Assembly: GCA_001306305.2 (NCBI GenBank)
Contig: CP155577.1
Location: forward strand, 1,409,501 to 1,473,500
Direction: 5' to 3'
DNA: 64,000 nt
Source of the DNA: Citromicrobium bathyomarinum
GTDB lineage: Bacteria; Pseudomonadota; Alphaproteobacteria; Sphingomonadales; Sphingomonadaceae
The notes beneath the pieces were generated by a model that worked only from the letters and a program-made list of their open reading frames with translations, ran no database searches and was not told where the DNA came from. Below, piece by piece: positions 26,457-34,694 of the stretch. Numbering within the stretch: the first letter of the stretch is position 1; the number at the start of each line of letters is the position of its first letter. A program made the position numbers and the translations under genes.

Positions 26457-27812
26457 ATGACCGAAGCGGTAGCGGCGGCAACGCCGGATCAGGATACGAG
26501 GGCCTCAGGCGCTGCCGAAAAGGCTGCGCCGATTTCAGCCACCGGCGCTGCGCGTCTGCTGAGTCTCGATTTTACCCGCGGGATCGCGGTGATGGGCATT
26601 CTGGCGGCCAATATCGTCGCCTTCGGTCAGCCGATGATCGCCTATATGTGGCCCGAAGGCTTCCTGACCCCGCATGATGCGACGTCGGACTGGATGTGGG
26701 TCGCGCAGTTCGTGCTGATCGACGGCAAGATGCGCGGGCTTTTCACGCTGCTGTTCGGGGCGGGGATGTATCTGTTCCTGGAGAAGGCATGGGCGCGCAA
26801 GCAGGGGCGCTGGCTTCAGGCGCGGCGGCTGTTCTGGCTGCTGGCGTTCGGCATGGTCCATTTCTTCTTCATCTGGCGCGGGGATATCCTCACGCTCTAT
26901 GCCACCTGCGGATTTATCTGCCTGCTGTTCGTGAAGTGGGGCCCCAAGACCCAGCTGGGCGTGGGGATATTCTTCTATGTTGTCGGTGCCGCGATCTTCA
27001 GCGCGCTGGCGGGCATGTTCTACTGGATCATGGAGCTTGGCGGCGCAAAAGTGCTGGCCGAGGCAGGCGGACAGGGCGGTGGTCCTTCAACCCCGGCAGA
27101 GGTGCGCGATAGCTTCGGGGTGATGAAGACACAGGGCCTCGATATCGCGCAGGCCGACGCGTCGCTGGTTCAGTCGGGCGATTATTTCGGCTGGGTCCAC
27201 TACAACCTGACCGAGCACTGGGTTGAGCCGCTGACCGGTTTCCTGTTCTTCGGATTGGAGACCATCCCGCTGATCCTGATCGGCATGGCGCTTTATCGCC
27301 TTGGCCTGTTCGACGGGCGTCTGAATGCGAAGAAGCAGGCGATCTGGGGCGCGATCGGTGTCGTGATTGGCCTCGCCGGATCGCTTGCCATCGGGCTGTG
27401 GGCGCTGGAGCGGGGGCTCAGCTTCCATTCGACCTTCCTCAGCTTCGTCGGCACCAGCGCCTTCGTCCGCCTGCCCTTCGTGATCGGGCTGGCCGCGCTG
27501 CTCGCGCTGTGGGGGCCGAAGGCGACCGGCTGGCTGGGATCGCGCGTCAGCGCGGCGGGCCGGATGGCGTTCTCCAACTATCTGGGCACGTCGATCCTGA
27601 TGCTGTTCGTGTTCCACGGCTTCGCGCTGGGCCTGTATGGCGAGCTTACGCGGCCGCAACTCTACATCGTGATGCTGGCTGCGTGGGCGATCATGCTGGC
27701 GTGGTCGAAGGCGTGGCTGTCGGTCTATCGCTTCGGCCCGCTGGAATGGCTGTGGCGCTGCCTGACCTATGGCAAGCTGTTCCCGATCCGGCGGACGCGC
27801 GAGGCAGGGTGA
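26457..27812 (+). CDS. DUF418 family polytopic membrane protein
   Basis: A 451-residue protein with about nine or ten hydrophobic helices. An N-terminal segment (RLLSLDFTRGIAVMGILAANI) carries the DFxRGxAxxGIxxxN signature of the acyltransferase-like YeiB/DUF418 family. The DUF418 domain forms the C-terminal third (GRLNAKKQAIWGAIGVV through FHGFALGLYGELTRPQLY). Function is unknown; a role in envelope modification has been suggested only by similarity to acyltransferase 3 proteins. Translation may be controlled by the leader hairpin. The next gene overlaps by four bases. Confidence 0.88.
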   Translation: MTEAVAAATPDQDTRASGAAEKAAPISATGAARLLSLDFTRGIAVMGILAANIVAFGQPMIAYMWPEGFLTPHDATSDWMWVAQFVLIDGKMRGLFTLLFGAGMYLFLEKAWARKQGRWLQARRLFWLLAFGMVHFFFIWRGDILTLYATCGFICLLFVKWGPKTQLGVGIFFYVVGAAIFSALAGMFYWIMELGGAKVLAEAGGQGGGPSTPAEVRDSFGVMKTQGLDIAQADASLVQSGDYFGWVHYNLTEHWVEPLTGFLFFGLETIPLILIGMALYRLGLFDGRLNAKKQAIWGAIGVVIGLAGSLAIGLWALERGLSFHSTFLSFVGTSAFVRLPFVIGLAALLALWGPKATGWLGSRVSAAGRMAFSNYLGTSILMLFVFHGFALGLYGELTRPQLYIVMLAAWAIMLAWSKAWLSVYRFGPLEWLWRCLTYGKLFPIRRTREAG

Positions 27813-28189
27813 TCAGAGCGGCACTCGCGATCGGCCTCGCCGCCGTGCTGGGTGGGTGTTCCGAGCCGATCGAGACGCGCGATATCCCCGGCGTCTATAC
27901 CGGAACGCTGGGCGAGGGCGCGGCCTATCGCCTCGAGATGGGCGAGGACATGCGCTACCGCTTCTGCCGGGCGGAGGAAGCAGACTGCACCCCGCCCGAA
28001 GATCGCGGAGACTATCAGGTGGTGCGGCTGGGCTCGACATCCATCGTCCGCTTCAGCCTGTTATGCGCGCCGTTCGAAGGGGAATGCAGGAATTACGAGG
28101 CCGACGCAAAACTGCGCCGTCCGGGGTCGGTCGAGATCGCCTTCGTCGACGAGGCGGGCACCGCGCATGTGTTCGTGAAGCAGCGCTAG
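27809..28189 (+). CDS. Small predicted lipoprotein
   Basis: A 126-residue protein starting at GTG 27809, overlapping the DUF418 stop as GTGA. The signal peptide (ALAIGLAAVLGGC) has a lipobox. The mature part has strand-rich stretches (GVYTGTLGEGAAYRLEMGE) and two pairs of cysteines (CRAEEADC, CAPFEGEC), suggesting disulfides in the periplasm. No family recognised. Tight coupling to the DUF418 gene suggests a shared envelope role. Confidence 0.65.
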   Translation: MIRAALAIGLAAVLGGCSEPIETRDIPGVYTGTLGEGAAYRLEMGEDMRYRFCRAEEADCTPPEDRGDYQVVRLGSTSIVRFSLLCAPFEGECRNYEADAKLRRPGSVEIAFVDEAGTAHVFVKQR

Positions 28190-28207
28190 GAGGCGGGCGC
28201 ACATTTT

Positions 28208-28229
28208 GACTTGTTTGTGAGAACAAGTC
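28208..28229 (+). promoter_or_regulatory. 22 bp palindrome upstream of bfd
   Basis: GACTTGTT and AACAAGTC form perfect eight-base arms around TGTGAG, 48 bp before the bfd start. It could be an operator for a dimeric repressor of the iron-storage genes or, less likely, a terminator element of the preceding lipoprotein gene, as no T run follows. Confidence 0.5.
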
Positions 28230-28245
28230 GCATTAACAATGTCCT

Positions 28246-28260
28246 TGCGAGTCGTTTGCA
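28246..28260 (+). promoter_or_regulatory. Possible Fur-type box before bfd
   Basis: TGCGAGTCGTTTGCA keeps the TGC-A/T-GCA symmetry of the Fur binding sites described for alphaproteobacteria. It lies 17 bases before the bfd ATG, where binding would block initiation. Weak match, inference only. Confidence 0.35.
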
Positions 28261-28276
28261 GGAGACTGTTCCGCCA

Positions 28277-28465
28277 ATGTACGTTTGCATCTGCAATGCC
28301 ATCCGGGAGACGGATCTGCGCCGCGCCGCCGTGCACTGCTCGGGCGATGCAGAGGCGTGTTACGCGGCGCTCGGCAAGCGTCCGCAATGTGGCTCATGCC
28401 TGTGCGATGCCGATGCGATCGTGTTCGAGGAACGCGAGCTCGGGTGCTGCAAGGCTGCGGCCTAG
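28277..28465 (+). CDS. bfd: Bacterioferritin-associated ferredoxin
   Basis: A 62-residue [2Fe-2S] protein that reduces the iron core of bacterioferritin and so releases iron. The cluster ligands are C4 and C6 (MYVCICNA) and C38 and C41 (PQCGSCLC), the Bfd pattern. The ATG at 28277 follows CAGGAG. bfr follows 142 bp downstream on the same strand. The region upstream holds a palindrome and a possible Fur box, consistent with iron control. Confidence 0.93.
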   Translation: MYVCICNAIRETDLRRAAVHCSGDAEACYAALGKRPQCGSCLCDADAIVFEERELGCCKAAA

Positions 28466-28607
28466 GCGCATTCGCAATAACGCGCCTGCCACTGCGAGGC
28501 GCTCTCAAAAGCCCGGAAATCTGCGATTTTTTGCGCCTTCGCCCTTGCGGAGTTGCCTGATCGACGCCTAAGCGTGGGGCAATTCACATTCACAGGAGCA
28601 TGCGGCC

Positions 28608-29111
28608 ATGAAGGGCGACGACAAGGTCATCGAATATCTCAACAAGGCGCTCACCAACGAGTTGACCGCGATCAATCAATACTGGCTGCACTACCGCGTG
28701 CTGGCCGACTGGGGCGTGACCAAGCTTGCCGAATACGAACGGCACGAGTCGATCGACGAGATGAAGCATGCCGACTGGCTGGCGGAGCGGATCCTGTTCC
28801 TCGAAGCGCTCCCGAACTTCCAGGCGATTCACAAGCTGAAGGTGGGCGAGACGGTCGAGGAAATCCTCAAGGCCGATCTGGCGCTGGAGATGGAAGCGAT
28901 CCCGCTGCTGCGCGATGCCGCAGAATACGCCAAGAGCGTGAAGGACTACACGTCCGAACAGCTGTTCGAGAACATCCTCGCGAGCGAGGAAGAGCATGTC
29001 GACTTCCTCGAGACGCAGTTCGACATGATCGAGCGGATGGGCCTGCAGAACTACGTCCAGCTGCAAAGCCACCCGGCGGGCGAGGGCGAGACCGGCGCAG
29101 GCGCGCCCTAG
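28608..29111 (+). CDS. bfr: Bacterioferritin
   Basis: A haem-containing 24-mer ferritin that oxidises and stores iron, 167 residues. The ferroxidase ligands E18, E51, H54, E94, E127 and H130 are present in the expected context (TNELTAINQYW, HESIDEMKHADW, ASEEEHVDFLE). M52, the haem ligand, is kept. The C-terminus carries an unusual short Gly/Ala-rich tail (HPAGEGETGAGAP). CAGGAG precedes the ATG. It pairs with bfd for iron storage and release. Confidence 0.96.
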   Translation: MKGDDKVIEYLNKALTNELTAINQYWLHYRVLADWGVTKLAEYERHESIDEMKHADWLAERILFLEALPNFQAIHKLKVGETVEEILKADLALEMEAIPLLRDAAEYAKSVKDYTSEQLFENILASEEEHVDFLETQFDMIERMGLQNYVQLQSHPAGEGETGAGAP

Positions 29112-29129
29112 GCCCTCTGGCCGCGCCTG

Positions 29130-29678
29130 CTAGAGCGATGCGCCGGAGTCATCGTCCTCCGCCGCGCGCTCTGCCTTGCGGCGCATGATTTCCCGGCTGC
29201 GACGGCGGCGATCTTTCGCGCTGCCCGTCGCCAGTCGCGTTTCCAGCAGGAACAGCACCAGTCCGGCGACCATCAGGCCCATGGTGGTAATCCAAGCGAC
29301 TGCGGTTAGCGTGCCGATCTGCGTCTCGATGAAGGCGCTGACGAACAGCAGGCCGATGACGATGCAGATCGCCAGGGCGCTGGCGGTGCAGAACATCACC
29401 GCGCCCTGCGCATAGACCCTGCGCCGCTCCAGTATCGGCAATTCTTCCGGCCTGCGGCCCGCTTCGCCGAGCTCGGCCGCTTCTTCGATCGCCTCGATCC
29501 GGGTCGCGATCCAGATCAACCGCTGGGTCATCGTGTTCATCACCGCGCCGATCGCGGCGAGTAGGAACACCGGCGTCAGGCTGAGTTGCAGCACCTGCTG
29601 CACGCGCATCGTGTTGCTGGTGCGGTTGACCAGATCGCTCGCAAAATCGGCGCCGGAAGCAGCCAATAGGTCGATCAT
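29130..29678 (-). CDS. DUF2721 family membrane protein
   Basis: A 182-residue protein with three hydrophobic helices (about 32-50 VLQLSLTPVFLLAAIGAVMN, 93-115 AQGAVMFCTASALAICIVIG, 126-148) and a basic C-terminal tail (KDRRRRSREIMRRKAER). It matches the DUF2721 family, whose function is unknown. Its start overlaps the der stop by four bases, so it is translationally coupled to der. It converges on bfr with an 18 bp gap. Confidence 0.83.
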   Translation of the reverse strand: MIDLLAASGADFASDLVNRTSNTMRVQQVLQLSLTPVFLLAAIGAVMNTMTQRLIWIATRIEAIEEAAELGEAGRRPEELPILERRRVYAQGAVMFCTASALAICIVIGLLFVSAFIETQIGTLTAVAWITTMGLMVAGLVLFLLETRLATGSAKDRRRRSREIMRRKAERAAEDDDSGASL

Positions 29679-31069
29679 TGCTCGCTCGCGTAGGGGTTCT
29701 TCGATGTCTTCAGCACCACCCGCACGGGCACTGCGTCGAAGCCCAGTTCGCGCCGGATGCCGTTGACCAGATAGCGTTCGTAAGAGGTCGGCAGCATGTC
29801 CAGCCGGGTGCCGAACACCACGAAGCGGGGCGGGCGGGTGCCGGCCTGGGTGATGTAGCGCAGTTTGATCCGCTTGCCGCCCGGGGCGGGAGGCGGGTTC
29901 GCCTCCAGCGCATCGTCGAACCAGCGATTGAGCGCGGAGGTCGACACGCGCTTGCTCCAGGTCTCGCGCAGCTGGAACGCGGCGGCGATCAGCTGATCGA
30001 GGCCCTTGCCGGTCTTCGCGCTGACCGCGATCAGCGGCAGACCGCGTACCTGCGCCAGCCCTTCATCGAGCGCGAAGCGGATGCCGTTGAACAGCTTGCT
30101 CGGCTCGGCGGCCACATCCCACTTGTTGATCGCGATCATCAGCGCGCGCCCTTCCTCGATCGCGAGGCTGGCGATCTTGAGGTCCTGATGTTCCAGACCC
30201 TTGGTCGCATCGAGCATCAGAACGACGACTTCGGCGAAATCGACCGCGCGGCGCGCGTCTGCGACCGAGAGCTTTTCCAGCTTCTCGACCACGTTGCGCT
30301 TCTTGCGCATCCCCGCAGTGTCGATCAGGCGCACTTCGCGCGTGTCGCCGCTGTCGGGATCGGTCCATTCCCAGTCGATCGCGATCGAATCGCGGGTGAT
30401 GCCTGCTTCCGGCCCAGTCAGCAGGCGATCCTCACCCAGCATTCGGTTGATGAGGGTCGATTTGCCCGCATTGGGCCGCCCGACGATCGCGAGCTTCAGC
30501 GGCCCGGTGGGGACGCCGTCTTCGTCCTCTTCGCCCTCATCCATCGCCTCCAGCGCGTCGCCCGCTTCGGACTTCTCGCCAATGATTGGCCACAGCGCCT
30601 CGAACAGGTCGGCAGTGCCTTCGCCGTGTTCGGCGGAAATGCCGATCGGCTCGCCCAGGCCGAGCGAGTAGGCTTCGAAAATGCCTGCGTCGCCGCTGCG
30701 CCCCTCGGCCTTGTTGGCGACCACGATCACAGGGACGTCTGCGGTGCGAAGCCAGTTGCCGATCTCGTTGTCGAGCGGGGTGAGCCCGGCGCGCGCGTCG
30801 ACCACGAACAGCACCGCGTCGGCATCGGCGATGCTGACTTCGGTCTGCATCCGCATCCGGCCCGGCAGGGTGCTGGGGTCTTCGTCTTCCCACCCGGCGG
30901 TATCGACGATGGTGAAGCGCATGCCCGCAAGCGTCACGTCACCGAATCGCCGGTCACGCGTGACGCCCGGCTGATCGTCGACCAGCGCGAGCTTCTTGCC
31001 CGCCAGCCGGTTGAACAGGGTGGATTTGCCCACATTGGGGCGCCCGATAATGATTACGCGAGGCAGCAT
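29675..31069 (-). CDS. der: Ribosome-associated GTPase Der (EngA)
   Basis: An essential GTPase with two tandem G domains that matures the 50S subunit, 464 residues. The first G domain starts at the N-terminus with IGRPNVGKSTLFNRLAGKK, DTAGWED and VANKAEG. The second has VGRPNAGKSTLINRMLGED, DTAGMRKKRN and INKWD. A KH-like domain forms the last 90 residues (GGKRIKLRYITQAGTRPPRFVVFG). An acidic linker (EALEAMDEGEEDEDG) separates the domains. It is the first gene of a two-gene unit with the DUF2721 gene. Confidence 0.97.
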   Translation of the reverse strand: MLPRVIIIGRPNVGKSTLFNRLAGKKLALVDDQPGVTRDRRFGDVTLAGMRFTIVDTAGWEDEDPSTLPGRMRMQTEVSIADADAVLFVVDARAGLTPLDNEIGNWLRTADVPVIVVANKAEGRSGDAGIFEAYSLGLGEPIGISAEHGEGTADLFEALWPIIGEKSEAGDALEAMDEGEEDEDGVPTGPLKLAIVGRPNAGKSTLINRMLGEDRLLTGPEAGITRDSIAIDWEWTDPDSGDTREVRLIDTAGMRKKRNVVEKLEKLSVADARRAVDFAEVVVLMLDATKGLEHQDLKIASLAIEEGRALMIAINKWDVAAEPSKLFNGIRFALDEGLAQVRGLPLIAVSAKTGKGLDQLIAAAFQLRETWSKRVSTSALNRWFDDALEANPPPAPGGKRIKLRYITQAGTRPPRFVVFGTRLDMLPTSYERYLVNGIRRELGFDAVPVRVVLKTSKNPYASEQ

Positions 31070-31221
31070 AGGGACGGCAGTTGGGCCTTGCCCGCGCCGT
31101 TGGCAAGCGCCCTCGCGCTCCTGGTAGACGAAAAGGCGAAGGAACGGGGCGCAAAGGTAAACGCGCTGTTAACCAGTCTTCTGAGGCTGATGGAAAGGCA
31201 CGACCGGCAAAACTTTGCCGT

Positions 31222-32049
31222 ATGAATTGCCGCCCCCATCTCTTCGTCCTCCCCCTCGCCGCAGTCGCTGCAAGTCTTGCAGTTCCGCCACTTGTCGCCG
31301 CTCAGGCACAGGTCGCCGCGGACGCAAGCGCGGCGTCGAGCGGCAGCGAATTGCCGCCTTACCTGCAATGCGTGCCCTATGCGCGGCAGGTCAGCGGGAT
31401 CGATATCTACGGTGATGCCCACACCTGGTGGGATCAGGCCGAAGGCCGGTTTGCGCGTGGCCACACGCCTCGTGAAGGCGCGGTTATGGCTTTCGTTCCC
31501 ACCGGCAATATGCAGCTGGGCCATGTCGCGGCGGTCGCCAAGGTGATCGATTCGCGCACCGTACTGCTCGACCATGCCAACTGGTCGCCGATCAATGGAC
31601 GGCGCGGGCAGATCGAACGCAATGTGAAGGCAGTCGATGTCTCGCCGAACAACGACTGGAGCCAGGTGCGTGTGTGGTACTATCCGCTGCAGGCGCTCGG
31701 CACCACGCCGTGGCCGGTGCAGGGCTTCATCTATCCCGATGGCAAGGCGAAGCCACGCACGCAGCAGCGCTTTGCGCAGGCGGTCCCCGCGCCGGTTCGG
31801 CCGCAGCCGACCCGTGAAGAGCCGTCGCGCGCCTTCCTCGCCGCCTTTGCCGATGCGCCCCCGGCGCGCGCACCGCAGACGCGGACAAGCCAGCCGCGCG
31901 TGACGCAGGCGGCATACAGGCCCGCACAGGCCGCGTCCCAGGCGAGCTACGCGACCGCGCGACCGCTCACTCCGCGCCGCGTACAGGCGAGCGCAGGGCG
32001 GTCAGGCGGCGATGCTGTGGTCGAGCGCGCCGTCGCGCTCTACGATTAA
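31222..32049 (+). CDS. Exported CHAP-domain cysteine amidase/peptidase
   Basis: A 275-residue protein with a signal peptide (PLAAVAASLAVPPLVAAQA). The CHAP domain spans about 45-165: the catalytic Cys is in YLQCVPYARQVSG, the His in LGHVAAVAKV and the polar third residue in LLDHANW. CHAP enzymes cleave peptidoglycan amide bonds. The C-terminal 100 residues are a Pro/Ala/Arg/Gln-rich low-complexity tail, perhaps wall-binding. The ATG at 31222 is used because it starts the signal peptide. It is divergent from der with 152 bp between. Confidence 0.85.
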   Translation: MNCRPHLFVLPLAAVAASLAVPPLVAAQAQVAADASAASSGSELPPYLQCVPYARQVSGIDIYGDAHTWWDQAEGRFARGHTPREGAVMAFVPTGNMQLGHVAAVAKVIDSRTVLLDHANWSPINGRRGQIERNVKAVDVSPNNDWSQVRVWYYPLQALGTTPWPVQGFIYPDGKAKPRTQQRFAQAVPAPVRPQPTREEPSRAFLAAFADAPPARAPQTRTSQPRVTQAAYRPAQAASQASYATARPLTPRRVQASAGRSGGDAVVERAVALYD

Positions 32050-32070
32050 AGGCTTGGAGCGGGGGAGGGC

Positions 32071-32394
32071 TCAGTCGTCCAGACGGGCGACCGGCGCATC
32101 CTCGCCCAGATCTTCGAACCAGGCCTCGACAGGGCCCTTCAGCTTGAGGGTGAGCGGCTGGCCCTTGCGGTCCATCGTCCGCCCGGCCTGCACGCGTACC
32201 CAGCCTTCGCTGATCGAATATTCCTCGATATCCGTGCGCTGACGGCCCTTGAAGCGGATGCCCACTCCGCGCTGCAGCACCGCCTGGTCGAAATGCGGGC
32301 TGCGCGGATTGACCGACAAGTGCATCGGCGGGACGTCCGCACCCTTGGTTTCGGGGGCTTGCGTGGGGGTGTTCTCGGGGCTTTCTTCGGTCAT
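32071..32394 (-). CDS. DUF3297 family protein
   Basis: A 107-residue soluble protein with a charged disordered start (TEESPENTPTQAPETKG) and the conserved block PPMHLSVNPRSPHFDQAVL ... GIRFKGRQRTDIEEYSISEGWVRV. This matches the DUF3297 family found across proteobacteria; some members are misnamed glutathione peroxidase. Function unknown. Convergent with the CHAP gene. Confidence 0.8.
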   Translation of the reverse strand: MTEESPENTPTQAPETKGADVPPMHLSVNPRSPHFDQAVLQRGVGIRFKGRQRTDIEEYSISEGWVRVQAGRTMDRKGQPLTLKLKGPVEAWFEDLGEDAPVARLDD

Positions 32395-32455
32395 GGCGCT
32401 GGCCGATAGACAGACCGGCGGGGCCTGACAATACGGCGCGCGTATCGGTGGCGTA

Positions 32456-32695
32456 TCAATCGGGCGTCAGGCTCGACCCGTAGAGCGAGAAACGGCGCGC
32501 GTGCGCAATCCGCAGTCCCGCATCGAGACGCTCGCGATCAATCTCGCTGGTCCATGAACTGCGCTCCAGCAGCGGATTGCCGCCGGGGCCGTCCTTTTCG
32601 AGTTCCTTGGACGAGAGACGCCCATTGGCCGGATTGACCGGCGGAACGATCAGCCTTCCGAGCGCCTTGGCGCGCTTTTTCATCTTCGATTTCAT
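32456..32695 (-). CDS. Small basic hypothetical protein
   Basis: A 79-residue protein starting MKSKMKKRAKALGRLIVPP from ATG 32695; GGATGGGTG lies upstream, and an alternative start at 32707 adds four residues. The N-terminal 15 residues are strongly basic, the rest polar. No family recognised. The upstream 50 bp are AT-rich (AATTTGACATATTTGTTAC), giving a plausible promoter. It lies 61 bp upstream of the DUF3297 gene on the same strand and may be co-transcribed. Confidence 0.55.
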   Translation of the reverse strand: MKSKMKKRAKALGRLIVPPVNPANGRLSSKELEKDGPGGNPLLERSSWTSEIDRERLDAGLRIAHARRFSLYGSSLTPD

Positions 32696-32886
32696 TTTTT
32701 CACCCATCCAAATTTGACATATTTGTTACACTATCCACTGTGTATGTAACCTAAACGTCATAATCAAGTTTCCGCGCCCTTCCGGAAATGCCCGCAGGCG
32801 GAGCGCTTGCCCTTTGCGCGCAGACGCTCTAGACGCGCCGGTCTGTCGTGGATGGCTCCCGCCATTCGCGCGTCCTCGTTCGGATT

Positions 32887-32971
32887 GCGGGCGTGGCGGA
32901 ACTGGTAGACGCGCTTGGTTTAGGTCCAAGTATCGCAAGATGTGGGGGTTCGAGTCCCTTCGCCCGCACCA
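32887..32971 (+). tRNA. tRNA-Leu (anticodon TAG)
   Basis: An 85 nt class II tRNA with encoded CCA. The acceptor GCGGGCG pairs with CGCCCGC. The anticodon stem CTTGG/CCAAG encloses TTTAGGT, giving anticodon TAG. A long variable arm follows, and the T-arm has GGGTTCGAGTCCC. It is 55 bp upstream of trigger factor on the same strand. Confidence 0.96.
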
Positions 32972-33026
32972 GCCTCGCCCCGCGATGCAATCAGCACTCT
33001 TTGTCGGAAAGCACGTAAGACCACTC

Positions 33027-34619
33027 ATGCAGATCACCGAGACCGCCAACGAAGGCCTCAAGCGCGCCTATCTCATCACGATCCCCGCGAGCGAGATCGA
33101 CGACCGGATCAAGGCCGAGGTGAAACGCATCGCGCCTCAGGTGCGCATGCCGGGCTTCCGCCCGGGCAAGGTGCCCGCCAACCTCGTACGCAAGATGCAC
33201 GGCGAGCAGCTGCACGCGCAGGTCGTCAACGACACGATCCAGTCTTCGGTCGACGAGCTGATGAAGGACAAGGGCCTGCGCCCGGCGATGCAGCCGACCG
33301 TCGCGCTCAAGGACGGCTACGATCAGGGCAAGGATGCCGAGATCGACGTTAGCCTCGAAATCCTGCCTGAAATCGACACGCCCGACGTGGACGGCATCAA
33401 GCTGGAACGGCTGGTCGTGCCGGTGGACCAGAGCGCGATCGACGAGACGCTGCAGCGCATCGCCGACCAGAACAAGACCTACAAGGACGCCGCGAAGACC
33501 AAGAAGGCAGCCGATGGCGACCAGGTCATTATCGATTTCGTCGGCTCGATCGACGGTGTCGAATTTGAAGGCGGCAAGGCCGAAGACGCCCCGCTGGTCA
33601 TCGGCTCGGGCACTTTCATTCCCGGCTTCGAAGACCAGCTCAAGGGTGTGAAGACGGGCGACGAGAAGACCGTGAAGGTCACCTTCCCCGAAGAATATCA
33701 GGCCGACCACCTGGCCGGTAAGGACGCCGAATTCGCGGTCACCGTGAAGGCGGTGAAGACGCCCGAAGACAGCGAGATCGACGATGATTTCGCCAAGAAC
33801 CTCGGCCTCGAAAGCGCGGACAAGCTGCGCGAACTGGTCAAGGCGCAGATGGAGCAGGAAACTGCCGGCCTGACCCGCACCCAGATGAAGCGCCAGCTGC
33901 TCGACGCGCTGGCCGCCGGTCACGATTTCGCCGTGCCCGAGGGCATGGTCGATGCCGAATTCGAGCAGATCTGGCAGCAGCTGATGCAGGAAGCCTCGCG
34001 CGAGGAAGATTCCGAAGCGGCCGTCAAGGAAATCGAGAGCGAGCGCGACGATTACCGCCGCATCGCCGAGCGCCGCGTGCGTCTGGGCCTGCTGCTGTCC
34101 GAAATCGGTCAGGCCAATGGCGTGCAGATCAGCAGCCAGGAAATGTCGATGCTGATGCAGCAGGCTGCGCAGCAGTATCGCCCGGAAGACCGCGAGCGGT
34201 TCATGCAGTTCATCCAGAACGAGCCGATGGCTGCCGCCCAGCTGCGCGCTCCGCTGTATGAAGACAAGGTCGTCGACTTCCTGTTCGAGAAGGCCGAAAT
34301 CGAAGAACGCGAAGTGACCCGCGAAGAGCTGGAAGCCGCGATCGAAGCGGAAGAAAGCACCGAAGCCGAAGCCGCCAAGGCGAAGAAGGCCCCGGCCAAG
34401 AAGGCGGCTGCGAAGAAAGCTCCTGCCAAGAAGGCCGCTGCCAAGTCGGACGACAAGGCTGACGACAAGCCCGCAGCGAAGAAGGCCCCGGCCAAGAAGC
34501 CCGCAGCCAAGAAGGACGATGCTTCCGCCGAGAAGAAGCCCGCCGCCAAGAAGGCTCCCGCCAAGAAGCCTGCGGCCAAGAAGGCCCCGGCGAAGAAGCC
34601 TGCTGCCAAGAAGGACTAA
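33027..34619 (+). CDS. tig: Trigger factor with Lys/Ala/Pro-rich C-terminal tail
   Basis: Ribosome-bound chaperone and peptidyl-prolyl isomerase. From ATG 33027 (MQITETANEGLKRAY) it has 530 residues, about 80-100 more than usual. The ribosome-binding domain has the GFRPGKVP signature near residue 45. The FKBP-type PPIase domain is at about 150-235 (GDQVIIDFVGSIDGVEFEGG, GFEDQLKGVKTGDEKTV). The SurA-like chaperone domain follows to about 445. The extra tail (about 450-530) repeats AKKAPAKK and AKKPAAKK with a few acidic breaks, like histone H1 or bacterial HU tails, and could bind RNA or ribosomes. clpP and clpX follow two genes on, a common tig-clpP-clpX neighbourhood. Confidence 0.95.
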   Translation: MQITETANEGLKRAYLITIPASEIDDRIKAEVKRIAPQVRMPGFRPGKVPANLVRKMHGEQLHAQVVNDTIQSSVDELMKDKGLRPAMQPTVALKDGYDQGKDAEIDVSLEILPEIDTPDVDGIKLERLVVPVDQSAIDETLQRIADQNKTYKDAAKTKKAADGDQVIIDFVGSIDGVEFEGGKAEDAPLVIGSGTFIPGFEDQLKGVKTGDEKTVKVTFPEEYQADHLAGKDAEFAVTVKAVKTPEDSEIDDDFAKNLGLESADKLRELVKAQMEQETAGLTRTQMKRQLLDALAAGHDFAVPEGMVDAEFEQIWQQLMQEASREEDSEAAVKEIESERDDYRRIAERRVRLGLLLSEIGQANGVQISSQEMSMLMQQAAQQYRPEDRERFMQFIQNEPMAAAQLRAPLYEDKVVDFLFEKAEIEEREVTREELEAAIEAEESTEAEAAKAKKAPAKKAAAKKAPAKKAAAKSDDKADDKPAAKKAPAKKPAAKKDDASAEKKPAAKKAPAKKPAAKKAPAKKPAAKKD

Positions 34620-34646
34620 GCGCGCAGGCGCTCAGTCTTGAGAGAC

Positions 34647-34694
34647 AAACGCGCGGGGCGGTCGGCTAGTTGCCGGTCGCCCCGCTCGCGTTTT
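34647..34694. terminator. Bidirectional terminator between tig and the amidase gene
   Basis: AAACGCGCGGGGCG (34647-34660) can pair with CGCCCC and CGCGTTTT (34678-34694) with a small bulge. T runs on both sides serve the convergent genes; it overlaps the amidase 3' end. Confidence 0.65.

Noticed and set aside
32814-33026. Upstream extension of trigger factor
   Set aside because: The extension would translate tRNA-Leu; the MQITET start is the family start.
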